Below, piece after piece: positions 20,463 to 29,771 of a stretch of DNA of 64,000 nucleotides. Under the pieces are notes generated by a model. It was not told where the DNA came from. It made no database searches and was given only the letters and a program-made list of their open reading frames with translations. This DNA is from DASUPK01 sp963724665 (GTDB taxonomy: Bacteria > Actinomycetota > Thermoleophilia > Solirubrobacterales > 70-9), in contig CAVRVH010000004.1 in assembly GCA_963724665.1 (NCBI GenBank), positions 62,001 through 126,000 on the forward strand. The letters run 5' to 3'. The position numbers and the translations under genes are program-made. Position 1 is the stretch's first letter, and the number at the start of each line of letters is the position of its first letter.

Positions 20463-20717
20463 TCAGATCCTGCCGACCGCCTCCATCGCCTCCTTTCCGT
20501 CGGCGCCGGTCAGCTCTCGATAGCGCTTCGCCGCCTCCATCTTGTTCCCCGCTTGCGCCAGCTCGAGCACCTCGGGAGGAAGTTCGGCGAACGGCTCCTC
20601 GTAGGAGACCTCCGCCTTGTCGGAGAGGACCTTGAGCTGACTCTCGATCGCGGCAAGTCGCTCGCTGATCGCATTGAACTTGAGCTCCAGCTGTTGCTGG
20701 CTGTAAGTCCCTGCCAT
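20463..20717 (-). CDS. ribosomal L7/L12 C-terminal-like small protein
   Basis: 84 residues. An N-terminal coiled-coil-like segment (QQQLELKFNAISERLAAIES) is followed by an acidic linker. The C-terminal helix pair (LAQAGNKMEAAKRYRELTGA, then GKEAMEAV) resembles the L7/L12 C-terminal helix-turn-helix. It is not the ribosomal stalk protein itself, as it lacks the hinge and full domain; such stand-alone modules are common in actinobacteria. It lies between the antiporter and acyl-CoA ligase genes. Confidence 0.65.
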   Translation of the reverse strand: MAGTYSQQQLELKFNAISERLAAIESQLKVLSDKAEVSYEEPFAELPPEVLELAQAGNKMEAAKRYRELTGADGKEAMEAVGRI

Positions 20718-20747
20718 TGGAGGTTCCTTTCGCTGAGTCGAAGCGGG

Positions 20748-22237
20748 TTAGCGGGCCGAGATCTTCTCACTGGGGTGCTGGTCGCGCAGGACGCGACGGA
20801 GGATCTTGCCGGAGGCCGATTTCGGGATCTCGTCGACGAACTCGACCTCGCGGACCTTCTTGTACGGCGCGACGTGCTTCGCCACGTAGGCCATCAGCTC
20901 CTCGGCATCCACGCCGTCAGCGACCACGAACGCCTTCGGCGCCTCACCGCCGTCGTCCATCGGCACGCCGATCACGCCGGCGTCCTTCACCTTCGGGTGG
21001 GAAACCAGCACCGCCTCGAGCTCGGCCGGAGGCACCTGGTAGCCCTTGTACTTGATCAGCTCCTTGAGCCGGTCAACGATGAATGTGAAGCCCTTCTCGT
21101 CGATCCGGGCGATGTCCCCGGTCCGCAGCCAGCCGTCCTCGACCAGGGTCTCGGCGGTGGCTTCGTCGTTGTTCAGGTAGCCCTTCATCACCTGCGGGCC
21201 GCGGAGCCAGATCTCGCCCTGCTCGCCCTCGGGTACGTCCTTCTCCGTCTCGGGATCGATCAGGCGCGCCTCGGTGTTCGGGATCAGCGCCCCGACGCTG
21301 CCGGGCGGTGTCTCAGCGACGCGGGCCAGCCGGCTCTTGTGGCTCACCGGGCTGAGCTCGGTCATCCCGTAGCCCTGGCGGACCGGAGCGCCGATCTTCG
21401 CCTCGGCTCGGCCGGCGAGCTCGGCATCGAGCGGCGCGGCACCGGAGATGATCAGCTTGAGCTTGGAGAAGTCGCGGCCCTCGACATTCGTATGGGTGGC
21501 CAGCTGGAGGATCACGGGGGGAGCAACGTGCAGCCAGGTGACGCCGTGCTCCTCGATCAGGTCCATCAGCGCGTCACAGTCGAAGCGCTGCATCAAGACG
21601 ATCGTCGAACCCTTGGCCAGGCCCATGTTGAGCACCACGGTCTGGCCGTAGATGTGGAAGAAGGGCATCAGGCCGACCAGCACGTCGTCCTCGTTCAGCG
21701 GCATCGAGTTCCACGCCTGCTCGATGTTCGCCACCAGGTTGCGGTGGGTGAGCATCACGCCCTTCATCAGGCCGGTGGTGCCACTCGAATAGGGCAGGAC
21801 CGCGAGCTCCTCGGGATCGATCTCCACATCCTTCGGCGTGGCACCCGGTTCGACCCCCGTGACGAACCCCACGGGATCGTCGATCAGGAGCTTCGAGCCG
21901 GAGTTCTCCTCCTGGCGGCCCATCTCCTCCTGGGTGAGCAGCGGGTTCATCGGCGTGACAGCTGCTCCCGCGCGCAGGATCCCGTGGTAGGCGATGCCCC
22001 ACTCAGCGCTGTTCGGGCCGACCAGGGCGACCACGTCGCCCTTGCCGATTCCCCTTGCCTGTAGCGCCGCGGCGACTGCGTCCACCCTCGCCGCGAACTC
22101 GGCGTAGGTCGTGACCACACCGGTGGCGCCGTCGATGAGGCCGGGTGGTCGCCGCGCGCGGCCGCGCCACCCATCACGTACTCGGGCATGGCGAGATCCG
22201 GGATCTCGATGTCCGGCTCTGGGCTGCGGTAGATCAA
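20748..22237 (-). pseudogene. 4-coumarate-CoA-ligase-like acyl-CoA synthetase, one frameshift near its start
   Basis: ANL-superfamily enzyme: ATP-dependent activation of an acid to acyl-AMP, then thioester with CoA. The main frame (20748-22118, 456 residues) has the P-loop YSSGTTGLMKG, YGMTE, the TGD hinge and C-terminal catalytic Lys in SASGKILRR. Its first residues are truncated. One frame over, from TTG 22237, the missing N-terminus IYRSPEPDIEIPDLAMPEYV is found, joining at about 22141-22143 where one C appears lost from a short C run. TTG overlaps the DMT transporter stop (TTGA), supporting that start. Confidence 0.8.
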
Positions 22238-23095
22238 TCCCTCACTCCTGGTCCGGAGCCTACTCGCGCTTTCCGAAAGGCTAGGGCGGCAATGCCGCCG
22301 AACATAGCCAGCAGCGCCAGCACCGCGCCGATCCGCGCGGCGGTCCCGTGATGGACCTGTTCGTCGAACAGCGTCAGGCCGAGGACGACGCTCGCCGCCG
22401 GATTGAAGATCGAGCTTGTCGCAACCGCGGGCGGCAGGATCCCGGTCTGCAGTGAGAGCTGGGTGATCGTCAGCCCCCCCGAAGCCGACCGCGATCAGGG
22501 CGTAGAGGTGCCAGTTGACAAGGACGTCGGCGCCATCGTCCTGGAACACCTCTACTGCGCCCTTGGTGAGCGCCGAGACCAGGCCGAAGAGCAGGCCGGA
22601 GGCGGTGCCGAACAGGGCTGCGCGGAGAGCTCCAGCGCGCGCCAGACCGGCGACCGTCAGCCCGGCGGCAAGGCCGATCAGCGCCGCGCCGGCGACGACC
22701 CACTCGCCGATCGGCGCGTCCTCCTTGCCGCCGGAGGGATCGGCGATCAGCAGGAACAGCGCGAGACCCACGGTGACGACGATCGCGGCGGCGATGTCCC
22801 GTCGTGTGATCCGCTGCGCCGAGAGCCAGACGCCGAGCGGCAGGGCGAAGACGATCGTCGTCGCCAGGATCGGCTGCACGACGGCGAGCCGGCCGTCGCC
22901 GAGCGCTGCCGCCTGCATGCCGAACGCGATCCCATAGGCGGCGATCCCGCCCAGCCAGACCGGATGCTGGACCAGCCGGAAGAGGATCCCGGCGCTGGCC
23001 TCCTTCGCCTCGGGCGCGTCCATCACGACCCGCTGCTGCAGCACGGTCCCGAGCGCGAATACCGCCGCGGAGCCGAAGGCGAGAACCACGGCCAT
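22234..23095 (-). pseudogene. DMT-superfamily (EamA/NIPA-like) transporter, frameshift in a C7 run
   Basis: About 285 residues of a ten-helix drug/metabolite transporter. The ATG frame from 23095 covers about seven helices to VGFGG. After the seven-base C run at 22474-22480 it turns into nonsense. One frame over it continues LTITQLSLQTGILPPAVATS, FNPAASVVLG and a final helix ending FRKARVGSG, to TGA at 22236-22234. Removing one base of the run restores a normal protein. Either decay or a homopolymer consensus error. The partner gene just downstream is also frameshifted. Confidence 0.75.
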
Positions 23096-23104
23096 GGGCG
23101 CAGC

Positions 23105-24433
23105 CTATGAGGGCGGCCGGGCGACTCCCTGTGGCTCGAACTGCTCGATCACGCGGCCGCCCCGGCCGCGTGTGAAGAAGCTGAACGACCAGCGGATCAG
23201 CACCAACAGCCGGTTCTGGAAGCCGATCAGGTACCAGAGGTGGACGACGAGCCAGGTGACCCACGCCGGGAAGCCGCTGAGGCGCGCCCAATGGAGGTCC
23301 GCGACGGCCCGTGCCCTGCCGATCGTCGCGAGGTTCCCCTTGTCGCGATACCGGAAGGGCTTGTGGTCTTTGTCCCGCAGTCTGGTCTTGATGAGCTTGG
23401 CGGCGTAGCGCCCCTGCTGCATCGCGACCGGCGCGACTCCCGGAAGGTCCTGCAGCGCGCCATCCTCGCCATGGACCCGCACCATGTCGCCGAGCGCGAT
23501 CACCTCGGGATGGCCCGGGAGGGTCAGGTCGGAGCCGACCGAGACCCTTCCGGCACGATCGACCTCTGCCCCAGTCGCCTCCCCGAGGCGCCCGGCGAGC
23601 GACGCTGCGGTGACGCCGGCCGCCCAGATCACGGTTCGCGCCGGGATGTGCTCGCTGGCCCCACCATGCGCCTCGACCGTGACGCTCTCGTCGTCGATGT
23701 CGACGACGGTGTGGCTGAGCAGAGGCGTGACGCCGAGATTCTCGAGCGACCGGGATGCCTTCTGGGAGAGCGAGGGCGGGAAGGTGGTGAGCACCCGATC
23801 GGCCATCTCGACCAGCAGGACACGTCCCTCCCTCGGATCCATCACCCGGAAGTCGCGTCGCAGTGTGTCGCGGGCGAGCTCGCCGATCTGGCCCGCCATC
23901 TCCACCCCAGTCGGGCCGGCGCCGACCACCACGAAGGTGAGCCAGGCGCGCTTGCGCTCCTCGTCGGTCTCCAGCTCGGCGGCCTCGAAGGCGCTCAGGA
24001 TCTGCGCGCGCACGTTGAGCGCGCTCTCGAGCGACTTCACCTCATGTGCGTAGGTCTTCCACTCGTCGTGGCCGAAGTAGGAGTAGCGAGAGCCGCCGGC
24101 GGCGATCAGCGTGTCGTAGGGCACCGTGAACGGTCCTTCCTCGCCGGCGCCCGGCTGGACCTGAACGGTGCGGCCGTCGAGGTCGAGGTCGCGGACCTCG
24201 CCGAGCAGCACGCGCACGTTCCGGCGCCGCTTGAAGATCGCGCGCAGCGGATAGGCGACCTCCTCCGCCGAGAGCGCCCCAGTCGCCACCTGGTAGGTCA
24301 GCGGCTGGAAGAGGTGGAAGTTCCGCCGGTCGATCAGGGTGATCTCGACCGGCATGCGGGCGAGCTTCTGCACGGCCTGCAGCCCTCCGAAGCCGCCGCC
24401 GATCACCACCACCCGATGTCGAGCTTCTGACAC
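23105..24433 (-). CDS. ndh: type II NADH dehydrogenase (NDH-2)
   Basis: 442 residues. FAD-binding Rossmann motif VVVIGGGFGGLQA at the N-terminus, NADH-binding VVVGAGPTGVEMAG in the middle, and the family signature ALGDMVRV near 320. The C-terminal segment WVTWLVVHLWYLIGFQNRLL is amphipathic to hydrophobic and anchors the enzyme to the membrane. It transfers electrons from NADH to quinone without proton pumping. Start is GTG 24433, so the first residues are MSEARHRVVV. Confidence 0.92.
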   Translation of the reverse strand: MSEARHRVVVIGGGFGGLQAVQKLARMPVEITLIDRRNFHLFQPLTYQVATGALSAEEVAYPLRAIFKRRRNVRVLLGEVRDLDLDGRTVQVQPGAGEEGPFTVPYDTLIAAGGSRYSYFGHDEWKTYAHEVKSLESALNVRAQILSAFEAAELETDEERKRAWLTFVVVGAGPTGVEMAGQIGELARDTLRRDFRVMDPREGRVLLVEMADRVLTTFPPSLSQKASRSLENLGVTPLLSHTVVDIDDESVTVEAHGGASEHIPARTVIWAAGVTAASLAGRLGEATGAEVDRAGRVSVGSDLTLPGHPEVIALGDMVRVHGEDGALQDLPGVAPVAMQQGRYAAKLIKTRLRDKDHKPFRYRDKGNLATIGRARAVADLHWARLSGFPAWVTWLVVHLWYLIGFQNRLLVLIRWSFSFFTRGRGGRVIEQFEPQGVARPPS

Positions 24434-24443
24434 TGCCGGGACG

Positions 24444-24607
24444 CTACCCGGCGACCGGTGCGGGTACGCCCGCGTCCTCGAGCACGGCCATCGCCGCGTT
24501 TCGGCCGTTGAGTGCGATCACCGATCCGGCCGGGTGGGTCGCAGCTCCGCAATCGGCGCCGGCACCCCGACCCGGCCGATCACGCTCGAGATCTCCATCG
24601 GCCCAGC
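24444..24607 (-). pseudogene. C-terminal relic of an FAD-dependent oxidoreductase
   Basis: In the gap upstream of ndh, the minus strand from about 24607 to the TAG at 24446-24444 reads CGAATHPAGSVIALNGRNAA, then MAVLEDAG. This resembles the extreme C-terminus (HPGGSV...GRNAA) of phytoene-desaturase-like flavoproteins, but no start and no N-terminal FAD domain are present. Probably the remains of a deleted gene. The match is by eye. Confidence 0.4.
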
Positions 24608-24615
24608 CTAAAGGG

Positions 24616-25872
24616 CTAGTGGCGCTTGAGCTTGAGCTTGACCCTCAGCTTCAGCGTCTCCGTCCGCGGGATTCCCGCGTCCGGGCTGAAGGTGATCGCC
24701 GCGCGGAACTTGAGCTTGCCCTTGCGCGCCAGCTTTGACGCTGCACGCTTGGTGAGCTTCAGCTTCACCTTGATCTGGCCGGGGCCTCCCGACCCGCTGG
24801 ACGGCCGGAACAGCCCCTTCGACTTCTTCGCCTCCGTCGCGCCCGAGGTGGTGGCGCCGGATGGGCTTGCCACCGAGACGGTGCCGGACGCGGCGACGGT
24901 GACGATCAGCTTTCGGCCCTTGACCGTCACTGTGAAGTTGTCTGGGACGCCGAAGAGCAGGGCGGTCTTGGTGTCAAGACCCGGGCCCGCTCCACCTGCG
25001 ATCAGCACCTGTCCCGTGGACAGCGGTGCAGTGGCCGCATCGTCGCGGGGCGCCGGCAAGGAGCCGATTCCGGCGCCACTGAATGAATTGGTCTTGGGAT
25101 CGAAGAGCTGGGCGCTTGCCACCTGGCCGCTCATGTCCTGACCGCCCGCAACGAGTACCCGTCCATCCGGAAGAGGTGCCACGGAGGGGCTGATGCGCGC
25201 GGTGTCCATCGAGCCGACATCGCTGAAGGTACTCGAGGCGGGATTGAAGGTCTCCGCGGTGGCCAGGGGAGCGCTCAGGCTGGTTCCCCCCACGATCAGC
25301 GCCCTTCCGTCGGGCAGACTTGCGCCCGCCGTGGCGTTGCGGTTGATGCCCATCGAGCTCGTCGGGCTCCAGGTGTTCGTGGTCGGGTTGTAGATCTCTG
25401 CGGTCTGGAGATAGGTCGAGCCGTTGTAGCCACCGGCGACGAGAACACGACCGTCGGGAAGCAGGGCGCCTCCGGCCCCGGAGCGCTCATCGAGCGACGA
25501 GGCCACCTGCGAAAACGTCCTGGTGGCGGGATTGAAGACCTCGGCGGTCTTGTCGCCCGCTCCTCCCGCCACGAGGACGCGGCCGTCCTTGAGAGTCACG
25601 GCGACCGCGAAGGTGCGGGGCGCAGCCATCAGGCCGATGCCGGCCGAGCTGAACGTGCCGGTGGCTGGGTCGTAGATTTCCGATGTCCGCAGGTTGGATC
25701 CGCCGACGACAAGGACCTTGCCGTCAGGCAGCTCCGCCCCGGCGGGTCCCTCTCGTCCCGCGCCCATCGAGCCCGTCGGCGTGAAGCCGATCGTGGCCGC
25801 GCTTGTGCCCGCCGGGAGCGCAAGCAACGCGATCGCGACGAGTAGGGCCCCCCAGCCAACCCGGCTTCTCAT
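24616..25872 (-). CDS. exported kelch-repeat protein with lysine-rich C-terminal domain
   Basis: 418 residues. A signal peptide (RSRVGWGALLVAIALLALPA, cut near TSA-AT) is followed by about five or six kelch/galactose-oxidase repeats of the form LPDGRVLVAGG...ETFNPAT.TF, from about 30 to 305, predicting a beta-propeller. The C-terminal 100 residues form another beta-rich module (GQIKVKLKLTKRAASKLARK to LKLRVKLKLKRH), strongly basic. The same tail type appears in the relic at 51803-51983. Probably cell-surface associated; ligand unknown. Confidence 0.82.
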   Translation of the reverse strand: MRSRVGWGALLVAIALLALPAGTSAATIGFTPTGSMGAGREGPAGAELPDGKVLVVGGSNLRTSEIYDPATGTFSSAGIGLMAAPRTFAVAVTLKDGRVLVAGGAGDKTAEVFNPATRTFSQVASSLDERSGAGGALLPDGRVLVAGGYNGSTYLQTAEIYNPTTNTWSPTSSMGINRNATAGASLPDGRALIVGGTSLSAPLATAETFNPASSTFSDVGSMDTARISPSVAPLPDGRVLVAGGQDMSGQVASAQLFDPKTNSFSGAGIGSLPAPRDDAATAPLSTGQVLIAGGAGPGLDTKTALLFGVPDNFTVTVKGRKLIVTVAASGTVSVASPSGATTSGATEAKKSKGLFRPSSGSGGPGQIKVKLKLTKRAASKLARKGKLKFRAAITFSPDAGIPRTETLKLRVKLKLKRH

Positions 25873-25900
25873 TGCCAGGGACCTTACTCGGAATAAGAGT

Positions 25901-26248
25901 TCAGACGGGACGCGTGGGATACACGCCGAGCCGCTCGCGCACCTGCCGAACGACGATGACGTTGGTACCGCAGGCGCGCGCGATGCGCGTATCGCAGCGG
26001 TCAGGGTCGTGGGTCAACTCGAACTCGACCCGGCCCTCGGCGTTGGCGCGCACGCGGTTCTCCGGGGTGCCGTCCCCGTTCAGGGCCGCCGCCTTCGCCT
26101 CGCCCGCCATCTCCCGTCGGCAGCCCAGGCAGTACTTGATGCCGTTCACCTCGCTCCAGCTCGGCGGCAACCCGGACAGTTTGATCGCCCCGGGCATCAA
26201 TCGCGTGGTCATCCCGCAACGGGCACACGTCCAGTCCGATCCACTCAC
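25901..26248 (-). CDS. zinc-ribbon/HTH-like hypothetical protein
   Basis: 115 residues from GTG 26248. Two CxxC pairs (WTCARCGM and KYCLGCRR) form a probable zinc ribbon. The C-terminal third (DPDRCDTRIARACGTNVIVV, RQVRERLGV) looks like a helix-turn-helix of the kind that reads DNA or RNA. The longer upstream frame overlaps an Arg-rich non-family sequence and was rejected. Function unknown, possibly regulatory. Confidence 0.6.
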   Translation of the reverse strand: MSGSDWTCARCGMTTRLMPGAIKLSGLPPSWSEVNGIKYCLGCRREMAGEAKAAALNGDGTPENRVRANAEGRVEFELTHDPDRCDTRIARACGTNVIVVRQVRERLGVYPTRPV

Positions 26249-26374
26249 ACTCGCCCCTCCTTGGGCCTCTCCACTCCGATCGCACGGCGAATGGGTCCTT
26301 CCCTCGTCTCGTGCGATGACGCCAGGCCACCCATACCCGATCTGGCGCGCCCGACACATTCGAGGGCTCTCCCG

Positions 26375-26743
26375 CTACGCGGCGACCCAGGACTTCGCCT
26401 CGTCCAGCTCGTCCATCTCAAAGACCTTGAGCTCGCCGGGCATCGCCCAGGTGAAGAGGCGCGTCGCCTTCGACACCCAGTCGACGTCGCTGACGAAGGC
26501 GAGTTTCTTCCAGGCCGAGCGGTTCGTGATCTCGGCCTTGAGCCCCGTCTTCACGTCCTCGATCCAGGCGCCGGGCTCCAGGCCGTCGAAGTCCGGGAGG
26601 ACGAACAACACCCGAGCCTCGCCCGAGTCGGTCGCCTCCTTCAGCGCCGGCTCCAGGCCGTTCACGTAGTCGTCCTTCGTCAACTTCCCCGAGGCGCGAA
26701 TCCCGATGACGCCTGCGGGCATGTCGTCGATCCTCTCGATCAC
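26375..26743 (-). CDS. SpoIIAA-like STAS/SEC14-type protein
   Basis: 122 residues from GTG 26743, matching the SpoIIAA-like family: IERIDDMPAGVIGIRASGKL at the start, a middle VLFVLPDFDGLEPGAWIEDV, and the end WVSKATRLFTWAMPGELKVF. The fold is that of anti-sigma antagonists, but this subfamily lacks the conserved phosphorylated Ser and its role is unknown. The start overlaps the stop of the beta-helix gene (GTGA), so the two are likely one transcript. Confidence 0.75.
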   Translation of the reverse strand: MIERIDDMPAGVIGIRASGKLTKDDYVNGLEPALKEATDSGEARVLFVLPDFDGLEPGAWIEDVKTGLKAEITNRSAWKKLAFVSDVDWVSKATRLFTWAMPGELKVFEMDELDEAKSWVAA

Positions 26744-28326
26744 TTCCGCTTCCTCTTGCACTTCTTCTTGGCCGCGCTGGCCCTGTGGCCGCGCTTCTTC
26801 TTCTTGCACTTCTTATGCGCCGGAGCGGTTGGCGTCGGTGTTGGTGCCGCCGGCGGCGGTGGAAACGGCTGGCCCTGCACCTCGAACGCCCCGATGTCCG
26901 ATCCGTCGCTGCCGGGCGCCGTCGGCACCGCGAGGTCGTCGCTGGGCCGCAACAGGCCTCGCTGGTCGGTGGTCTCGCCGAAGGCACTCCCGGCCTCGAT
27001 CGCCGGGCTGCCGGTCTGGAGCGCGTAGTTCTCCGTTGAGCCACCGTTCAGAGCGAGTACCGGGTTGAGCACGGGATTGGTCCCGGGAGCCAGGTCGTGG
27101 GCCGCAGTGAACACGCACGAGCCGGCACCGTCGTCCTCCACGTTGTAGCCGAGAGAGCTGATGGTGCCGGTCGCAGGCAACGAACAGTTGGGGCCGCCGG
27201 TCGGGTTCGAGACGATGGTGTCGCGAACGCTCGTCGTGCTGGGCGGAGGGGTAGCCGAAGCGAAGTTCGCCGAGACCGGGCCGGTGTTGAACGCGATCGT
27301 GTCGCCGGTAAGGACTGCTCCGGGGGTGTTCACATAGATCCCGCCACCCTCGGCGTCGGTGGTTCCCGAGGTCGTTGCGGACGTCGCCGTATTGGCCGCG
27401 ATGGTGCTCAGCTCCAATTCGAGGGACGACCCCGACGAGAACAAGCCGGCGCCGCCTGTGGACGAGGGGCCGGTGACGGTGGTCGAGCTCACGCTGTTGC
27501 CGGAGATGGTGCTGCGCTTGATCGTTGCGGAATTGCTGACAATGCCACCGCCGTCGGCGATCGCGAGGTTGCTGCCGCTCGCTGTCTCCGTCGCATCGTT
27601 GCCGGAGATCGTGCTGTCGATCACGGTCATCGTGCCCTCGTTGTCGATCCCGCCGCCGAAAGCGGCACCGCCGATGCCGCTGGGCGCGACGACCGCGAGG
27701 TGGTTGTCGCTGACGGTCGATCCGATCAGGTGGAGCGTTCCGTCGTTGTTGTTGAAGATCCCTCCCCCCTGGCCATTGCCGCCGCCGGTGAAATTCGCGC
27801 CGGCATGGTTACCGGTGACGACCACGTGATCCAGGGTCACGTCGGCATCGCGGGTGTCGATGCCCGCCCCGACCGAGTCGACCAGGTTGCCGTTGGAGAG
27901 GGTCAGCCCCGAGATGACGTCCGTGTCATTGAGGCCGTTCGGGTTGATCAAGAGGATCCTGAAGTTCGATCCACTCGACCGGTGTACGTCCAGCTGCGAG
28001 GCACCCGGCCCTGCGATGGTCAGCGGGTAGAGGACCTCAGGGAGGGCCGTCGCCAGATTGATGGTCGCCGGCAGCGTGGGCAGGTTGAAGTTGATCGTGT
28101 CGGGGTCCGCTGGAGTGCCGCCGGTTCCGTAGACGCAGGCGCCGGACGTAGCGGCGGTGTTCGCGGCGTCGATCGCGTCCCGAAGCGTGCACTGGCTGAC
28201 CGAGGTATCGAGGCTGGTCGTGACGGTGATCGTGTCCGCCGCGGCGAGCGACGGCGCCACGAGCGCCAGCGCAAGGACAGCTCCCGCGATCAGCATCCAT
28301 CCGCCTATCCCCCTGAACCCTGACAT
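26740..28326 (-). CDS. exported right-handed beta-helix protein with Lys/Arg tail
   Basis: 528 residues. Signal peptide at 1-30 (MLIAGAVLALALVAPSLAAA). Then CTLRDAIDAANT, the first turn of CSLREAI-type parallel beta-helix proteins, with repeated rungs such as STISGN and GGGIFNNNDGTLHLIGST through about residue 430. The family's closing motif is SDIGAFEVQ near 480. A Pro-rich linker leads to a tail of mostly Lys and Arg (HKKCKKKKRGHRASAAKKKC). Likely surface-attached polysaccharide-binding or adhesive protein; no catalytic site seen. Confidence 0.8.
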   Translation of the reverse strand: MSGFRGIGGWMLIAGAVLALALVAPSLAAADTITVTTSLDTSVSQCTLRDAIDAANTAATSGACVYGTGGTPADPDTINFNLPTLPATINLATALPEVLYPLTIAGPGASQLDVHRSSGSNFRILLINPNGLNDTDVISGLTLSNGNLVDSVGAGIDTRDADVTLDHVVVTGNHAGANFTGGGNGQGGGIFNNNDGTLHLIGSTVSDNHLAVVAPSGIGGAAFGGGIDNEGTMTVIDSTISGNDATETASGSNLAIADGGGIVSNSATIKRSTISGNSVSSTTVTGPSSTGGAGLFSSGSSLELELSTIAANTATSATTSGTTDAEGGGIYVNTPGAVLTGDTIAFNTGPVSANFASATPPPSTTSVRDTIVSNPTGGPNCSLPATGTISSLGYNVEDDGAGSCVFTAAHDLAPGTNPVLNPVLALNGGSTENYALQTGSPAIEAGSAFGETTDQRGLLRPSDDLAVPTAPGSDGSDIGAFEVQGQPFPPPPAAPTPTPTAPAHKKCKKKKRGHRASAAKKKCKRKRK

Positions 28327-28371
28327 CCGGCGCCAAGCTACCAAATGGAGGCACTCCGCAATCATGCAGGG

Positions 28372-29124
28372 GTGACACCGGCCCTCCAGCTCCGCCAGCT
28401 CACCAAGCGCTACGACGACGGCACCCTCGCGCTCGATGCGCTCGACCTCGAGGTCCCGTCCGGCAGCTTCTTCGGCCTGCTCGGCCCCAACGGCGCAGGC
28501 AAGACCACGCTGATCTCGGCGGTCTGCAACCTGATCCGCCTGACCGAGGGCGAGATCTCAGTCTTCGGCGAGCAGGGCGGCTCGATGGAAGCGCGGCGCC
28601 TGATCGGCATCGCCGAGCAGGAGCCCAACCTCGACCGCTTCCTGACCGTCCACGAGACGCTCGTCTACCACGGCGGCTACTACGGGATGAGCGGCGCCGC
28701 GGCCTCCGAGCGGGCCGAGGAGATGATCGACGTCTTCGACCTGCGCGCCAAGCGCGACACCCGCGCGCCCAAGCTCTCCGGCGGGATGCGCCGCCGCCTG
28801 CTCCTCGCCCGCGCCCTGCTCCACGAGCCGCGCCTGGTGATCCTCGACGAGCCAACCGCCGGCGTCGACCTCGAGCTTCGCCACGAGCTCTGGCGCTACA
28901 TCCGCCGCCTGCACGAGGCAGGCACGACGATCCTGCTCACCACCCACTACCTCGAGGAGGCCGAGGCGCTCTGCGAGGAGATCGCGCTGATCGGCAAGGG
29001 CCGGATCATGGCCCGCGACACCGCCGCCGGCCTCAAGCAGCGCTTCGACGCCGCCACCCTCGAGGACGTCTACATGAAGACGGTGGCCGCCGGGCGGCGC
29101 GAGGTCGAGGAGTCCCCGGCCTGA
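28372..29124 (+). CDS. ABC-2 type transporter ATP-binding subunit
   Basis: About 250 residues with complete nucleotide-binding domain motifs: Walker A GPNGAGKT, Q-loop EQEPNLD, signature LSGGMRRR, Walker B LVILDEPTAGVD, and H-loop TTHYLEEAE. Likely exporter of the DrrA/NodI type that pairs with the permease at 31628, although about 2.5 kb separates them. GTG 28372 was chosen; an ATG at 28345 is 18 bp from the divergent gene's start and is an alternative. The last residues MKTVAAGRREVEESPA are partly repeated in the small ORF at 30625. Confidence 0.86.
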   Translation: MTPALQLRQLTKRYDDGTLALDALDLEVPSGSFFGLLGPNGAGKTTLISAVCNLIRLTEGEISVFGEQGGSMEARRLIGIAEQEPNLDRFLTVHETLVYHGGYYGMSGAAASERAEEMIDVFDLRAKRDTRAPKLSGGMRRRLLLARALLHEPRLVILDEPTAGVDLELRHELWRYIRRLHEAGTTILLTTHYLEEAEALCEEIALIGKGRIMARDTAAGLKQRFDAATLEDVYMKTVAAGRREVEESPA

Positions 29125-29197
29125 GCAAACCCTTCGGCTCCATCGCCCGTAGCCCCTGTGGGGAGAAGCACGGCAACTACAGAAGGGACTACGGACC

Positions 29198-29725
29198 ATG
29201 CGAATCTCCAAGCGAGTTCCGATCTCGGTCATCGTGGCTGCGATCGCGGCGCTCTCGACGGCGCTCGTGTTCGGCGCGCTGAGCGCACTCGGCAGTGACC
29301 ACGGCGAACACGGCAAGGGACACGACGGGCAGCTGATCAGGGAATCCCTCGCGCCGTCGGTGCCCACCGATCCGGCGTTCCACGGAGTCACCGCCGGAGG
29401 TGCACCGTGGGTCCTGAAGGAGGGCAGCGTTCAGCTCAGCAGCCACAGGCTGGATCTGCGCGTGAGAGGGCTGGTGATCCCGGTCGCGCCGGGGAACGGC
29501 ACACCGGGGCCGGTCACCACCATCAGCGCATCTCTCTACTGCGGCATGGACTCGGACACGATGGCCGCGGCCACGACCGGACAGGTGCCGATCAGCCGGG
29601 ATGGTGACGCTCGGATCAGGGACGACTCGTTCGCCGTGCCCTCGACCTGCCTGTCGCCGGTGATCCTCGTCAATCCGAACGGGATCTCGACCCTGTACAT
29701 CGCGGTCGACGGCTGGCGAATGTAG
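29198..29725 (+). CDS. exported hypothetical protein
   Basis: 175 residues with an N-terminal signal or anchor segment (PISVIVAAIAALSTALVFGA). A His/Gly-rich stretch (GSDHGEHGKGHDG) follows, and then a beta-rich domain of about 120 residues with two Cys (YCGMDSD and STCLSPV) that may form a disulphide. No family recognised. It lies between the ABC ATPase and the NTF2-fold genes inside the segment separating the two ABC genes. Confidence 0.6.
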   Translation: MRISKRVPISVIVAAIAALSTALVFGALSALGSDHGEHGKGHDGQLIRESLAPSVPTDPAFHGVTAGGAPWVLKEGSVQLSSHRLDLRVRGLVIPVAPGNGTPGPVTTISASLYCGMDSDTMAAATTGQVPISRDGDARIRDDSFAVPSTCLSPVILVNPNGISTLYIAVDGWRM

Positions 29726-29771
29726 ACGCGAGCCGCGGGGGTGGCCGCTGCCGGGACCGGCTCGGCCGCCC

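Noticed and set aside
20277..22064. 595-residue plus-strand frame opposite the antiporter and acyl-CoA ligase genes
   Set aside because: Shadow frame typical of high-GC DNA; low-complexity composition and no motifs, whereas the minus strand has full families.
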